From Amycolatopsis roodepoortensis (lineage in GTDB: Bacteria > Actinomycetota > Actinomycetes > Mycobacteriales > Pseudonocardiaceae): DNA of 64,000 nt. The stretch lies in NCBI RefSeq assembly GCF_014873915.1, contig NZ_JADBEJ010000004.1, positions 1,240,001 to 1,304,000 of the forward strand. Direction: 5' to 3'. Under the pieces are notes generated by a model that had not been told where the DNA came from, searched no databases, and saw nothing but the letters and a program-made list of their open reading frames with translations. Shown in pieces: positions 8,150 through 18,100 of the stretch (position 1 is the first letter of the stretch; every line of letters begins with the position of its first letter). The translations under genes and the position numbers were made by a program.

Positions 8150-9453
8150 GCACCCCGGAGACCACGTTCTGGCAACCCGCCACCGAGACCATGTCGCGGG
8201 ACCGGCTGGCCGCGTGGCAGTGGGTGAAGCTGCGGAAGGCCTTGGAACACGCCAGGACCAACTCGAAGTTCTGGGCGACGCGGATCCCGGACGGCCTCGA
8301 GTCGCTCGCCGACTTCCAAGAGCGGGTTCCCCTGCTGTACAAGAAGGATCTCGTCGCGGCGGAAGCCGTCGACCCGCCGTTCGGCATCCTGCCGTCCACC
8401 GATCCCGTGGCGGGCGTCCGGTTCCATCAGACCAGCGGCACCAGCGGCCACACACCACTGCGCACCTTCGACACCGCGCGGGACTGGGCGTGGGGCGTCG
8501 ACATGTGGTGCGCCGCCTTGCACGCCGCGGGCGTCCGCCCCGGCCAGAAAGGCTGTGTGGCCTTCGGATACGGCCTGTTCATGGGGTTCTGGGGAATGCA
8601 GGACGCGCTGTCCAGGATGGGCTGCACCATCGTGCCCACCGGCTCGATGGATTCCGTCACCCGCGTCCGGTTGATCGTCGACCAGGGGATCGAGGTGCTC
8701 GGCTCCACCCCCACCTACGCGATGCGGCTGCTGGAAACCGCCGCCGAGCTGGGCATCGATCTGGCGACCGAGAGCAAGCTCCGGATCATCGTGACCGGCG
8801 CGGAACCGCGCTCCGCGGCCACGACCCGCACGCTGACCGAGGGGTTCGGCGCGCGGGTGTTCGATTTCGCCGGGATGACCGAACTCGGCACGGTCTTCAT
8901 GTTCGAATGCCCGTCCCGGCCCGGCGCCTGCCACATCATCGAACCCGGTGTCGTCGAAGAGGTGCTCGACCCCGAGACCGGCCGCCCCGCCGGTTACGGG
9001 GAACGCGGCGTGCGCGTGATGACCGGTCTCGGCCGGGAAGGGATCCAGGTCTTCCGCTACTGGACGGACGACGTCGTGGTGAAACGCCCTTGGCACGACT
9101 GCCCGTGCGGTCGCACCTGGGACTTCTACGACGGCGGGATCCTCGGCCGCAGCGACGACATGCGCAAGATCCGCGGGATCTCGGTGACCCCGGTCCTCGT
9201 CGAGGACGTCGTGCGCGGTTTCGACGCGGTGGCGGAGTTCCAGACGGTGCTCCGCACGGACGGCGGTCTCGACAAGATGGTGCTGCGGATCGAGCCCCGC
9301 CCCGGCGCCGACCAGGCGGCCCTCGCCGCCGGAGTCCGCGACGCGGTCAAACGACTGATCGGACTGCAACCGGAAGTCCGGCTCGCCGCACCGGGCGAGC
9401 TCCCCCGATTCGAGGCGAAGGCGGCGAGATTCCATGACGAACGCGACCGGTGA
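8146..9453 (+). CDS. PaaK-type aryl-CoA ligase
   Basis: A 435-aa member of the phenylacetate-CoA ligase branch of adenylating enzymes. The nucleotide-binding P-loop is TSGTSGHTPL, an aromatic pocket segment AFGYGLFMGFWG follows, FAGMTELG matches the AMP-binding aromatic/Glu motif, and the C-terminal HDCPCGRTW plus GRSDDM hinge is typical of PaaK. It should activate an aryl acid with ATP and pass it to CoA or to a carrier. Coupled by ATGA to the flavoprotein before it, it probably acts on anthranilate or a hydroxylated/methoxylated form. Why the operon needs two ligases is unclear; one may be for loading the PKS. Confidence 0.87.
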   Translation: MSTPETTFWQPATETMSRDRLAAWQWVKLRKALEHARTNSKFWATRIPDGLESLADFQERVPLLYKKDLVAAEAVDPPFGILPSTDPVAGVRFHQTSGTSGHTPLRTFDTARDWAWGVDMWCAALHAAGVRPGQKGCVAFGYGLFMGFWGMQDALSRMGCTIVPTGSMDSVTRVRLIVDQGIEVLGSTPTYAMRLLETAAELGIDLATESKLRIIVTGAEPRSAATTRTLTEGFGARVFDFAGMTELGTVFMFECPSRPGACHIIEPGVVEEVLDPETGRPAGYGERGVRVMTGLGREGIQVFRYWTDDVVVKRPWHDCPCGRTWDFYDGGILGRSDDMRKIRGISVTPVLVEDVVRGFDAVAEFQTVLRTDGGLDKMVLRIEPRPGADQAALAAGVRDAVKRLIGLQPEVRLAAPGELPRFEAKAARFHDERDR

Positions 9454-9670
9454 ACTCAGCGCCGAACACCGGCACGCGCTGATCGACACGTACCTGACCC
9501 TGCACGAACTCGCCACCGGCTGCGCCGTCCCCTCGGTGCGGGCGGCGGCGAGGGCGGCCGTCGCCGAGGTCCACGCCGCGCTCGACGGGCAGGCGATCGA
9601 TTTCGAGTTCTATTCGCATCGATGGGTACCCGCTGATCCGACCGAGGGAGTACAGAAACGATGTCCCTGA
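9434..9670 (+). CDS. Small hypothetical protein between the two ligases
   Basis: A 78-aa ORF that overlaps the PaaK-type gene by 20 bp and the next ligase by 10 bp, a layout that suggests it is really translated. The sequence is mostly helical (HALIDTYLTLHELATG, then an Ala-rich helix) and ends with YSHRWVPADP. No metal, nucleotide or carrier motif is visible; there is no DSL-type phosphopantetheine serine, so it is not an ACP. Possibly an accessory subunit of one of the ligases or of the flavoprotein. Function unknown. Confidence 0.65.
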   Translation: MTNATGELSAEHRHALIDTYLTLHELATGCAVPSVRAAARAAVAEVHAALDGQAIDFEFYSHRWVPADPTEGVQKRCP

Positions 9671-11181
9671 CCGGCTCCGACCAGAGCTTCAACGTCGCCG
9701 AACGCTTCCTCGACGGGCAGGACGGGCGACGGACGGCTCTGCTCACCCAGGACGGCCCGACGAGCTACGACGAACTCCGGGCACAGGTGAACCGGGCGGG
9801 CAACGCCCTGCGCGCGCTCGGGGCGGGCCGGGGCGACCGGGTCCTGATCGCCTTGCGCGACGGGGTGGAGTACGTGGCGACCTGGTTCGCGGCGCAGCGG
9901 ATCGGCGCCGTCACCGTCGAGGTGTACAACTTCCTCGGCACCGGCGATTACCGCTACTACCTGGACTACCTGAAGCCGAAGGTGGTGGTCGCCGACGTCG
10001 GCACGGCGCCGAAGCTGCGGGAGGCCGGGGCGCGGGAGATCGTCGTCGTCGGCGCGGAGCCGGGCGAACTCGCGCCGGGGGAACACCATTTCGAGACGCT
10101 CGTGGCGAAGCTGCCCCCGGTGCTGGACGCCGTGCACGTCGACGGCGACGACGAGGCGATCTGGAAACTCACCAGTGGGAGCACGGGGAAACCGAAGGCC
10201 TGCCGGCTCACCGCCCGCAGCCCGTGGCTGAGCTTCCAGTGGTACGCGCGCACGGCGCTCGGCATCAGCGAGGACGACGTCGTGCTGCCGGTGCCGAAGC
10301 TGTTCTTCGGTTACGCGAGGGATCTCGTGGCGCTCTTCCCGCTCGGGGTCGGCGGGACCGGGATCCTGTTCCCGGAACGGTCCACCGCGGACACGATCTT
10401 CGACCTCGTCGAGCGGTACCGCCCGACGATCCTGGTCAACGTGCCCACCATGATGAAGGCGATGCTCGAGCATCCCGGCGCCGGCGGCAAGGATCTGAGC
10501 AGCCTGCGGTTCGTCACCTCGGCGGGCGAGCATCTGCCGCCCGATCTGCACCGGCGGTGGCTGGACACCTTCGGGGTCGAGGTCATCGACGGCATCGGCT
10601 CTTCGGAGGCCTATCACGGCTACATCACCAACCGGCCGGGCGAATCCCGGGTCGGCACGCTCGGCAAGGTCGTGCCCGGCTACCGGGCGCGGGTCGTCGA
10701 CGACGGCGGGAAGGCCCTGCCCGACGGCGAGGTCGGCGTGTTGGAGGTGTCCGGCGAGCCGGTGGCGCTCGGCTATTACCGGTCGCCGGAGAAGTCGGCG
10801 GCCACCTTCCCCGCCGAGCACACCGTCCGGTCGGGTGACCTGTTCACCCGCGACGAGGACGGGTACTTCCACTACCGGGGACGGGCCGACGACCTGCTCA
10901 AGGTCGGCGGGGTGTGGGTGGCCCCGGTCGAGATCGAGAACTGTCTCGCGACGCATCCGGCGGTCGAAGCGTGCGCCGTCGTCGGCTACGAGGACGGCGG
11001 GCTCACCCGAAGCCGCGCGTACGTGGTCGTATCCGACCCTGTCGAAGCGGCCGAATTGCAGCGGTACGTGCGGGAACGGCTGGCGCCGTACAAGTACCCG
11101 CGCGACATCCGCTTCGTCGACGCCCTTCCCGAAACGCCTTCCGGGAAGGTGGACCGGGGCCGGCTGCGCGACGCCGCCTGA
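9661..11181 (+). CDS. Benzoate-CoA-ligase-type aryl-CoA synthetase
   Basis: A 506-aa ANL-superfamily enzyme. Motifs in order: A3 P-loop KLTSGSTGKPKAC, A5 region GIGSSEAYHGY, YRGRADDLLKVGGVWVAPVEIE (A7/A8 hinge of the benzoate:CoA ligase branch), and the A10 lysine in TPSGKVDRG. These ligases make aryl-CoA from benzoate, anthranilate or aminobenzoates. In this operon anthranilate or its modified form is the obvious candidate. It is the last gene before a strong terminator. Together with the PaaK-like enzyme it gives two phylogenetically different ligases for apparently similar acids. Confidence 0.88.
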   Translation: MSLTGSDQSFNVAERFLDGQDGRRTALLTQDGPTSYDELRAQVNRAGNALRALGAGRGDRVLIALRDGVEYVATWFAAQRIGAVTVEVYNFLGTGDYRYYLDYLKPKVVVADVGTAPKLREAGAREIVVVGAEPGELAPGEHHFETLVAKLPPVLDAVHVDGDDEAIWKLTSGSTGKPKACRLTARSPWLSFQWYARTALGISEDDVVLPVPKLFFGYARDLVALFPLGVGGTGILFPERSTADTIFDLVERYRPTILVNVPTMMKAMLEHPGAGGKDLSSLRFVTSAGEHLPPDLHRRWLDTFGVEVIDGIGSSEAYHGYITNRPGESRVGTLGKVVPGYRARVVDDGGKALPDGEVGVLEVSGEPVALGYYRSPEKSAATFPAEHTVRSGDLFTRDEDGYFHYRGRADDLLKVGGVWVAPVEIENCLATHPAVEACAVVGYEDGGLTRSRAYVVVSDPVEAAELQRYVRERLAPYKYPRDIRFVDALPETPSGKVDRGRLRDAA

Positions 11182-11183
11182 GC

Positions 11184-11210
11184 CGAAGGGGACTTCCCCG
11201 CGTCTCACGC
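11184..11210. repeat. Half of a terminator-type hairpin repeat
   Basis: This stretch contains GAAGGGGACTTCCCC and then CGCGTCTCACGC. The last 12 bases (11199-11210) are identical to 35733-35744, where they form the top of a complete hairpin. Here the matching right arm is absent and another complete hairpin starts at once. It looks like a broken member of the same repeat family. Confidence 0.5.
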
Positions 11211-11212
11211 CA

Positions 11213-11257
11213 CGAAAGGGCCCTTCACCGCATCCCATGCGGTGAAGGGCCCTTTCG
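11213..11257. terminator. Bidirectional terminator, perfect 21-bp stem
   Basis: The arm 11213-11233 is exactly complementary to 11237-11257 with a 3-base loop. Stem core GGGCCCTTCACCGCAT. It lies between the convergent ends of the aromatic operon (11181) and the last PKS gene (11266), so it can end transcription from both sides. There is no long T-run, as is common in high-GC actinomycetes. Confidence 0.85.
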
Positions 11258-11265
11258 TCCGTTCG

Positions 11266-14200
11266 TCAGCGATCCCCGAAGAGCTCCGTCAGCCAGTCGT
11301 GCAGCGCGGCCGCCGCCGCGTCCGCGTGCTCGGTGAGCAGCGTGTAGTGGTTGCCGGGCAGATCGACGGTCCGCGCGCCGAGCGCGTCCGGGAACTGTTC
11401 GTCCGCGGTGAAGGCCGGCAGCCCCGGCAGGGATTCCGCGGCCCGCAGATGCAGGGTCGGCGTGCGGATCGGGACGGGCTCCCAGGTGTCGAACAGCGTG
11501 ACGTACCGGCCCATCGCGCCGAGCTGGCTCGCCATCGAACCGGTTTTCCCGCCACCGAAGAGTTCCTGCCGCCCGGCCTGCTCGCGCATGAACCGCCCGC
11601 GTACCTCGTTCCGGTCCGAAGCGGGCAGGTAGATGTCCACGAGCACGACGGCGTCGGCGGGGCGGCCCTCCGCCTCCAGATACTCCGCGAAGGCCCGCGC
11701 GACCCAGCCGCCCGCCGAGTAACCGACCAGCACCAGCGGCCCGGTGCCGACATGTTCGTCGAGCGCGCGGCGCTGCGCTTCGAACAGGCTGGGCAGGTCG
11801 GGCGGCAGCGGCTGGCCGTCGGTGAACCCCGGCGGCCACATCGTCCACATGTCGCGTGGCCGTGGCATCGCGGGAGCGATGAACGAATACGCGGCGTCGG
11901 TGATCGGCGAGACCGGCGGCACCGCGCAGACCAGCGCGGGACCGCCCGAACCGACGGCCAGCCGCGAGATCCCCACCAGGGCGGCCGTGTCCGTCTCTTC
12001 GTCGAACGAAGCCCGCAGCAGTCCGGCCATCCTGGCCAGGCCCATCGCGTCGTGCGGTCGTCCCTGCCCGACTCCCCGCAGGTAAAGCGAAACCAGACTG
12101 TCCGAATCGGATTCGTCCGATGTGGACACAGCGGATCCGCTCTCGGGCACCTCGTCCGACAGGAACTCCGCCAGCTCCTCGACCGTCGGATAGTTGAGCA
12201 CGTCGGTCAGCTGGAGGTCGACGCCGGTCGCGGCCGCGAGCCGGTTGCGCAACTCCACGGCGGTGAGCGATTCGAAACCGAGGTCGCGGAAGGTGTCGTC
12301 CAGCGGGACCTCACGCCCCCGCGGGTACTTCAGCACCGCGGCGACATGTCCGCGGACCAGCCGGACCAGCCGTTCCCGCCGCTCTTCCGGTGACAGCGCG
12401 GCCAGGCCGGTGTCCGGTTCGGCGTGCTCCTCCCCGGCCGTGCCGTCCCCGAACTCGGGCAGGACCGGATCGAGCCAGTACCGGTCACGCTGGAACCGGT
12501 AGGGCGGCAGATCCACCCGGCTCGCCCCGCTGCCCTCGAAAACGACCCGCCAGTCCACCTCGACCCCGGCGACGTGGGCTTCGGCGAGGGCGCGCAGGAA
12601 GCGGTCCGGACCGCCTTCGCCACGTTGCAGCGTCCCGAGCACGGAGGCGGTCGCGCCGCTCGTGTCCAGGGTCTCGCGCATCGCGCCGGCGAGCACCGGA
12701 TGCGGGCTCACTTCGAGCAGCACCCGGTGACCGTCGCGCAGCAGCGCGGTGGTCACCTCGTCGAACCGGACCGTTTCCCGCAGGCTTCGGTACCAGTACC
12801 CGGCGTCCAGCGGTTCGCCGTCGAGCCACCGGCCCGTCCGGCCGGAGACGAACGGCAGCACCGGGTCGGCGGGCACCAGCGGCGCCAGTTCGTGCAGGAC
12901 GGTGTCCCTGATCCGCTCGACATGAGCCGAATGCGACGCGTAGTCGACCGGGACGCGACGCGCTCGCACGCCTCGCTCCCCGCACTTTTCGAGCAGTTCC
13001 GTCAGCGCGGCCGGGGTACCGGAGACCACTGTGGACAGTGCGCCGTTGACCGCGGCGACAGTGAGCTCGCCCGGTATGCCGTCGATCAGTTCGGCCGTCG
13101 CTTCGGCGCCGAGAGCGACAGAGACCATCCCGCCGGTTCCCGACAGCGCCGTCAGCGCACGGCTGCGCAGCGCGGCCACGCGCATGGCGTCGGAAAGACT
13201 CAGGCCACCGGCGATCCAGGCCGCCGGGATCTCGCCCTGCGAGTGACCGGCGACGGCGGACGGCTCCACACCGTGCTGCCGCCAGAGCCGGGCGAGCGAG
13301 ATCATCACGGCCGCCAGCACGGGCTGGACGACGTCGACGCGATCGAGTGACGGCGCGCCCTCGGCCTGGCGCAGGACGTCGACCAGGGACCAGTCGACGA
13401 ACGGCGTCAACGCCTTCTCGCACTCGACGATCTGTTCGGCGAACACCGGTGAAGCGTCGAGCAGGCCCACCGCCATGCCTTGCCATTGCGCGCCCTGGCC
13501 CGGGCAGACGAACACCACACCGGCGTCCGGGATCGCGGTGCCTTCGACCACGAACGGCGACGGTTCCCCAGAGGCGAGCGCCGAAAGGCCGGAGACGAGT
13601 TCCTCGCGATCGGCGCCCAGCACCACCGCGCGGTGCCGGTGATGGGTTCGCGTCGTGGCGAGCGAATACGCGACGTCGGCCGGGTCCGCGTCACCGAGTT
13701 CGTCGAGCAGCTTCTTCGCCTGGGCCGCGACCCCGGCCGCCGTGGCCGCGGAAACCGCCCACGGCAGCAACGGCGGAGGAGCGCCGGCTCCGGCCGCCTC
13801 CGGTGACTCGCCCTGTTCGAGAATGAGATGCGCGTTCGTTCCGCTCATCCCGAACGACGAGACGGCGGCGCGGCGGGGGCGGCCGGTCTCCGGCCAGGGA
13901 ACGGTTTCGGTGGTCAGGCCGATCCCGCCGCCTTCCCAGTCGACGTGCGGCGTGGGGCGGTCGAGATGCGGCAAGGGGGGCACGAGACCGTGACGCATCG
14001 CCATGAGCATCTTGAGCACGCCGGCGATCCCGGCGGCGGCCTGGGTGTGCCCGACGTTGGCCTTGGCCGAACCGACGAGCACCGGCTCGGCACGGCCCTT
14101 CCCGTAGGTGGCCTGCAGCGCCTGTGCCTCGATCGGATCGCCCAGTTTCGTGCCCGTGCCGTGGGCTTCGAGCACGTCGACGTCCTGTGTGGACAGTCCG

Positions 14201-15183
14201 GCGTCGGCGAGCGCGTCGGTGATCACCCGTTGCTGCGCCCGCCCGCTCGGCGCGGTGAGACCGTTGGAGGCCCCGTCCTGGTTGACCGCCGACCCCTTGA
14301 GCACGGCGAGCACCCGGTGCCCGTTGCGCCGCGCGTCGGAGAGCTTCTCCAGGACGACGATCCCGGCGCCTTCCGCCCAGGCGGTGCCGTCCGCGGCGGC
14401 GGCGAACGGTTTGCACCGGCCATCGGGTGCGAGGCCGCGCTGCTGGGAGAACTCGATGAACCGGATCGGGCTCGGGATGAGCGTCGCGCCCCCGGCGAGC
14501 GCGAGGTCGCATTCGCCGTTCCGCAGCGACCGGGCGGCCAGGTGCATCGCCACGAGCGAGGACGAACACGCCGTGTCCAGGGTGATCGCCGGGCCCTCGA
14601 AACCGAAGAGGTACGACACCCGCCCGGAGGCGACACTGGCCGCGTTGGCGATCGAGACCTGCCCGACCAGATCGACCGGTACCTCCTCCACCCGGGAGGC
14701 GTAATCGCCCCCGACCAGGCCGGTGAACACGCCGGTCCGGCTGCCGCGAAGCCGCGCCGGATCGACCCCGGCGGACTCGAGCGCGTGCCAGGAGACCTCC
14801 AGCAGCAGCCGGTGCTGTGGGTCCATCACCAGCGCTTCCCGCGGCGAGACGCCGAAGAATCCCGCGTCGAACTCCGTCGCCGATTCGATGAACCCGCCGT
14901 GGCGGACATACGACTTCCCCGGCGCCTCGGGGTCGGGATCGTAGATCTCCGCCAGGTTCCAGCCTCGATCGGCGGGGAACTCCGAGATCAGGTCCCGTCC
15001 CTCGACGAACACCTCCCACAGCTGTTCGACCGATTCGACCCCGCCCGGGAACCGGCAGCCGGCGCCCACGATCACCACCGGGTCGGCCTCGGCGTTTTCA
15101 AGGCGGCTCAACCGCTTCTTGGTCTCGTACAGCTCCGCCGTCACCCGCTTGAAGTACTCGACGAGCTTCGGGTCATCGGACAT
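11266..15183 (-). CDS. Type I PKS, final module: docking-KS-AT-ACP-TE
   Basis: A 1305-aa protein. A short N-terminal coiled-coil docking segment ([19 protein letters not shown]) precedes the KS (active Cys206, TACSSS). The AT has Ser648 (GHSQGE) and a YASH motif, both pointing to methylmalonyl-CoA. There is no KR, DH or ER. The ACP carries Ser972 in GFESLT, with Glu in place of the usual Asp. The thioesterase has Ser1156 in GYSAGG and a later His (NHYTLL). This module adds a methyl-branched beta-keto unit, and the TE releases the chain by hydrolysis or cyclisation. It follows the PKS at 15186-21689 by only 2 bp, and KS-N/ACP-C docking helices suggest it is the next protein in line. Confidence 0.95.
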   Translation of the reverse strand: MSDDPKLVEYFKRVTAELYETKKRLSRLENAEADPVVIVGAGCRFPGGVESVEQLWEVFVEGRDLISEFPADRGWNLAEIYDPDPEAPGKSYVRHGGFIESATEFDAGFFGVSPREALVMDPQHRLLLEVSWHALESAGVDPARLRGSRTGVFTGLVGGDYASRVEEVPVDLVGQVSIANAASVASGRVSYLFGFEGPAITLDTACSSSLVAMHLAARSLRNGECDLALAGGATLIPSPIRFIEFSQQRGLAPDGRCKPFAAAADGTAWAEGAGIVVLEKLSDARRNGHRVLAVLKGSAVNQDGASNGLTAPSGRAQQRVITDALADAGLSTQDVDVLEAHGTGTKLGDPIEAQALQATYGKGRAEPVLVGSAKANVGHTQAAAGIAGVLKMLMAMRHGLVPPLPHLDRPTPHVDWEGGGIGLTTETVPWPETGRPRRAAVSSFGMSGTNAHLILEQGESPEAAGAGAPPPLLPWAVSAATAAGVAAQAKKLLDELGDADPADVAYSLATTRTHHRHRAVVLGADREELVSGLSALASGEPSPFVVEGTAIPDAGVVFVCPGQGAQWQGMAVGLLDASPVFAEQIVECEKALTPFVDWSLVDVLRQAEGAPSLDRVDVVQPVLAAVMISLARLWRQHGVEPSAVAGHSQGEIPAAWIAGGLSLSDAMRVAALRSRALTALSGTGGMVSVALGAEATAELIDGIPGELTVAAVNGALSTVVSGTPAALTELLEKCGERGVRARRVPVDYASHSAHVERIRDTVLHELAPLVPADPVLPFVSGRTGRWLDGEPLDAGYWYRSLRETVRFDEVTTALLRDGHRVLLEVSPHPVLAGAMRETLDTSGATASVLGTLQRGEGGPDRFLRALAEAHVAGVEVDWRVVFEGSGASRVDLPPYRFQRDRYWLDPVLPEFGDGTAGEEHAEPDTGLAALSPEERRERLVRLVRGHVAAVLKYPRGREVPLDDTFRDLGFESLTAVELRNRLAAATGVDLQLTDVLNYPTVEELAEFLSDEVPESGSAVSTSDESDSDSLVSLYLRGVGQGRPHDAMGLARMAGLLRASFDEETDTAALVGISRLAVGSGGPALVCAVPPVSPITDAAYSFIAPAMPRPRDMWTMWPPGFTDGQPLPPDLPSLFEAQRRALDEHVGTGPLVLVGYSAGGWVARAFAEYLEAEGRPADAVVLVDIYLPASDRNEVRGRFMREQAGRQELFGGGKTGSMASQLGAMGRYVTLFDTWEPVPIRTPTLHLRAAESLPGLPAFTADEQFPDALGARTVDLPGNHYTLLTEHADAAAAALHDWLTELFGDR

Positions 15184-15185
15184 GG

Positions 15186-18100
15186 CTAGGCCCCCACGGT
15201 TTCGTCGTCGTCACTGGCACGGCCGAACTCCCGGTCGACGAAGTCGAACAATTCGTCGACGGAGGCGGACCGCAGCGTGTCCTCCGCGTCGCCGGAACTC
15301 TCGCCTTCCAGCTGCGTCAGCAGGGCTCGCACACGCGCGCTCAGCGTCGGGCGCACTTCGGCGTCCTCGTCCAGCTCGGCGACAGTTCGTTCCAAAGCGG
15401 TCAGCTGAGCAAGAGCGGGCGAAGGCGCCGGAGCGGCGGGAGCGCCGGAGCCGGCGATCTCCGTGCCGAGGTATCCGGCCAGGGCGTTCGCCGTCGGGTG
15501 GTCGAAGACGAGCGTCGGCGGCAACCTGAGGCCCGTGGCCGCGGTGAGCCGGTTGCGGAGCTCGACCGAGGTCAGGGAGTCGAAACCCAGTTCGCGGAAG
15601 GGGGTTTCGGTGGGCACCTCGTCGCCCGACGCGTAGCCGAGGACGGCCGCCAGGTGACTTCGCACGAGGGACACCAGCTGCCGTTCGCGCTGGGCCTCGG
15701 GCAGCGAACCCAACCTCCGGATGAGCGCGTCGGGTGACTCGGTGGGCGTGTCCTGGCGGCGACCGGCCGCCACCCGCCGGGCGGAGCCGCGGACGACGTC
15801 CCGAAGCAACGGCGGGATGCCGTCGCCCAGCCCGGAAATCGTGCCGAGGTCGAGCCCGAGCGGCGCGAGCAGCGCCCGGTCCGACTCCTGCGCCGCGTCC
15901 CAGAGCGCGAGGCCCTGCTTCGCGGTCAGCCCGCGGACACCGGTTCGCCCCATCCGGGCCCAGTCCGCCGCGCTGAGCCCGCCCGCCATCCCACCGCGTT
16001 CGGCGGAATCGTCGCCCGGCGCCCAGAGCCCCCAGGCGAGCGAGGTGCCGGGGAGTCCGGTGTCCCGCCGCCAGTTCATCAGCGCGTCGGCGAAGGAGTT
16101 CGCGGCGGCGTAGGCGCCCTGCCCCGCGGCCCCGAAGATGCCGGCCGCGGAGGAGAAGCAGACGAAAGCGGCGAGGTCGAGGTCCTTGGTGAGTTCGTGC
16201 AGATGCCAGGTCCCGTCGAGTTTCGGCCGGAGGGTGGCGTCGAGCTGCTCGCCGGTCAGCGTGGCGACGACGCCGTCCGCGAGCACCCCGGCCGCGTGTA
16301 CGACCGCGGTGAGCGGGTGTTCCGGCGGCACGGCGGCCAGCGCGGCTTCGACGTCGCCCCGGTCGGCGACGTCACCCTTGACCACCGTGACCTCGGCACC
16401 GAGGCCGGACAGCTTCGCGATCAACTCTCCGACGCCGGGTGTGCCGTCGCCGCGGCGGCTGAGCAGCGTCAGGTGCCGCGCGCCCCGGCGTGCGAGGTGC
16501 TCGGCGATCAGGCCGCCGAGCCAGCCCGTGCCGCCGGTGACCAGGATCGTGCCGTCGGGTTCGGGTTCGCGCGGCACGGTGAGGACCACCTTGCCGACGT
16601 GCTTCGCCTGGCTGACGTGCCTGAGCGCCTCTCCCGCGCGCCGGAGGTCGTAAGCGCGGCGCGGCGGCAGGGTGAGCACGCCGCGGCCGAACAACGCGGA
16701 GACCTCGTCCAGCATCTCCCGGACCCGGTCTTCGCCCGCGGAGGCGACCAGGTCGTAGGAGTGGTAGCGGACGCCGGGATGGGCAGCGGCCACCGCTTCG
16801 GGATCGCGGACGTCGGCCTTCCCGATCTCCAGGAACCGTCCTCCCGGAGCGAGCAGGCGCAACGACGCCTCCAGGAACTCACCGGTCAGCGAATTCAGCA
16901 CCACGTCGACGCCCCGGCCGCCGGTCGTCTCCCGGAACCGGGTTTCGAACTCGACCGTCCGCGAGGAAGCGATATGCGCGTCGTCCAGCCCGAGCCCCCG
17001 CAGCGTGTCCCACTTGCCTTCACTGGCCGTGGCGAACACCTCCGCCCCGAGATGCTTCGCGAGCTGGATCGCCGCGATGCCGACACCGCCCGCGCCCGAA
17101 TGGATCAGCACGGACTCGCCCCGCCGGAGCCCGGCGAGATCGGTGAGGCCGTAGTACGCGGTGAGGAACGTGATCGGCACGGAAGCCGCGGCTTCGTACG
17201 ACCAGTCCTGGGGAATCGGCGCGATCAGCCGGTGATCGGTGACCGCCACCGGCCCCATCGCGCCGGTGAACACGCCGAACACGGGGTCGCCGGGGCTGAG
17301 ATCGGATACGCCGTCGCCTGTTTCCAGGACCACCCCGGCGGCTTCCGCTCCCGGTACCGCTTTCCCGGGATACATGCCGAGGGCGACCAGGACGTCGCGG
17401 AAGTTGACCCCCGCGGCCCGGATCCCGACCCGGACGTCCAGCGGCCCGAGCGGTCCGAGCACCTCCGGACAAGGCAGGAGCGCCAGGTTGTCCAGCGTGC
17501 CGTGCCCGGTGCTGTCGAGGCGCCAGGCCGGTTCCGCCGGGACCGGCAGGAGCCCGTCCGCCGCGACCGGATGCAGCCGCGGGATCAGGGCCGTCCCGGC
17601 CCGCACGGCGATCTGCGCTTCGCTGGTCGCGAGCGCGACAGGGATCGCGTCGTCGATCGGTCCGTCGGTGTCGAGCAGCACGATCCGGCCTGGATGCTCC
17701 GCTTGGGCCGACCGCGCGACGCCCCAGATCCCGGCGATCGTCAGATCGATCCGGTCCCCGGCCACCGCGGCGACGGCCCCTCGGGTGGAAAGCACCAGTT
17801 TCGCGTCGGCGAACCGCTCCTCGGCGAGCCAGGCGCGCAGCACTTCGGTCACCTCCGTCAGCGCCTCCCTGGCCGACGGCACCACCGAACCGTCCTTTGT
17901 GGACACCGGGACGACCACGGTCTCCGGGACCGGACCGCCCGCGGCGATCAGCGCGGCGAGCCCGGCGGATCCCGAATCGAGCAGGACATGCCCGCCGGCA
18001 CCCGCCGCGGCCGGTCCGCGTGCGGGTACCCAGTCCAGCCCGTACAAGGAATCGTCCACGTCCGGCGCCCCGAGGGCCGACCGTTCGGCGACCGGCCGCC

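Noticed and set aside
9434-9670. 78-aa protein as a carrier protein
   Set aside because: No DSL/DSx phosphopantetheine site and the helix pattern does not fit an ACP.
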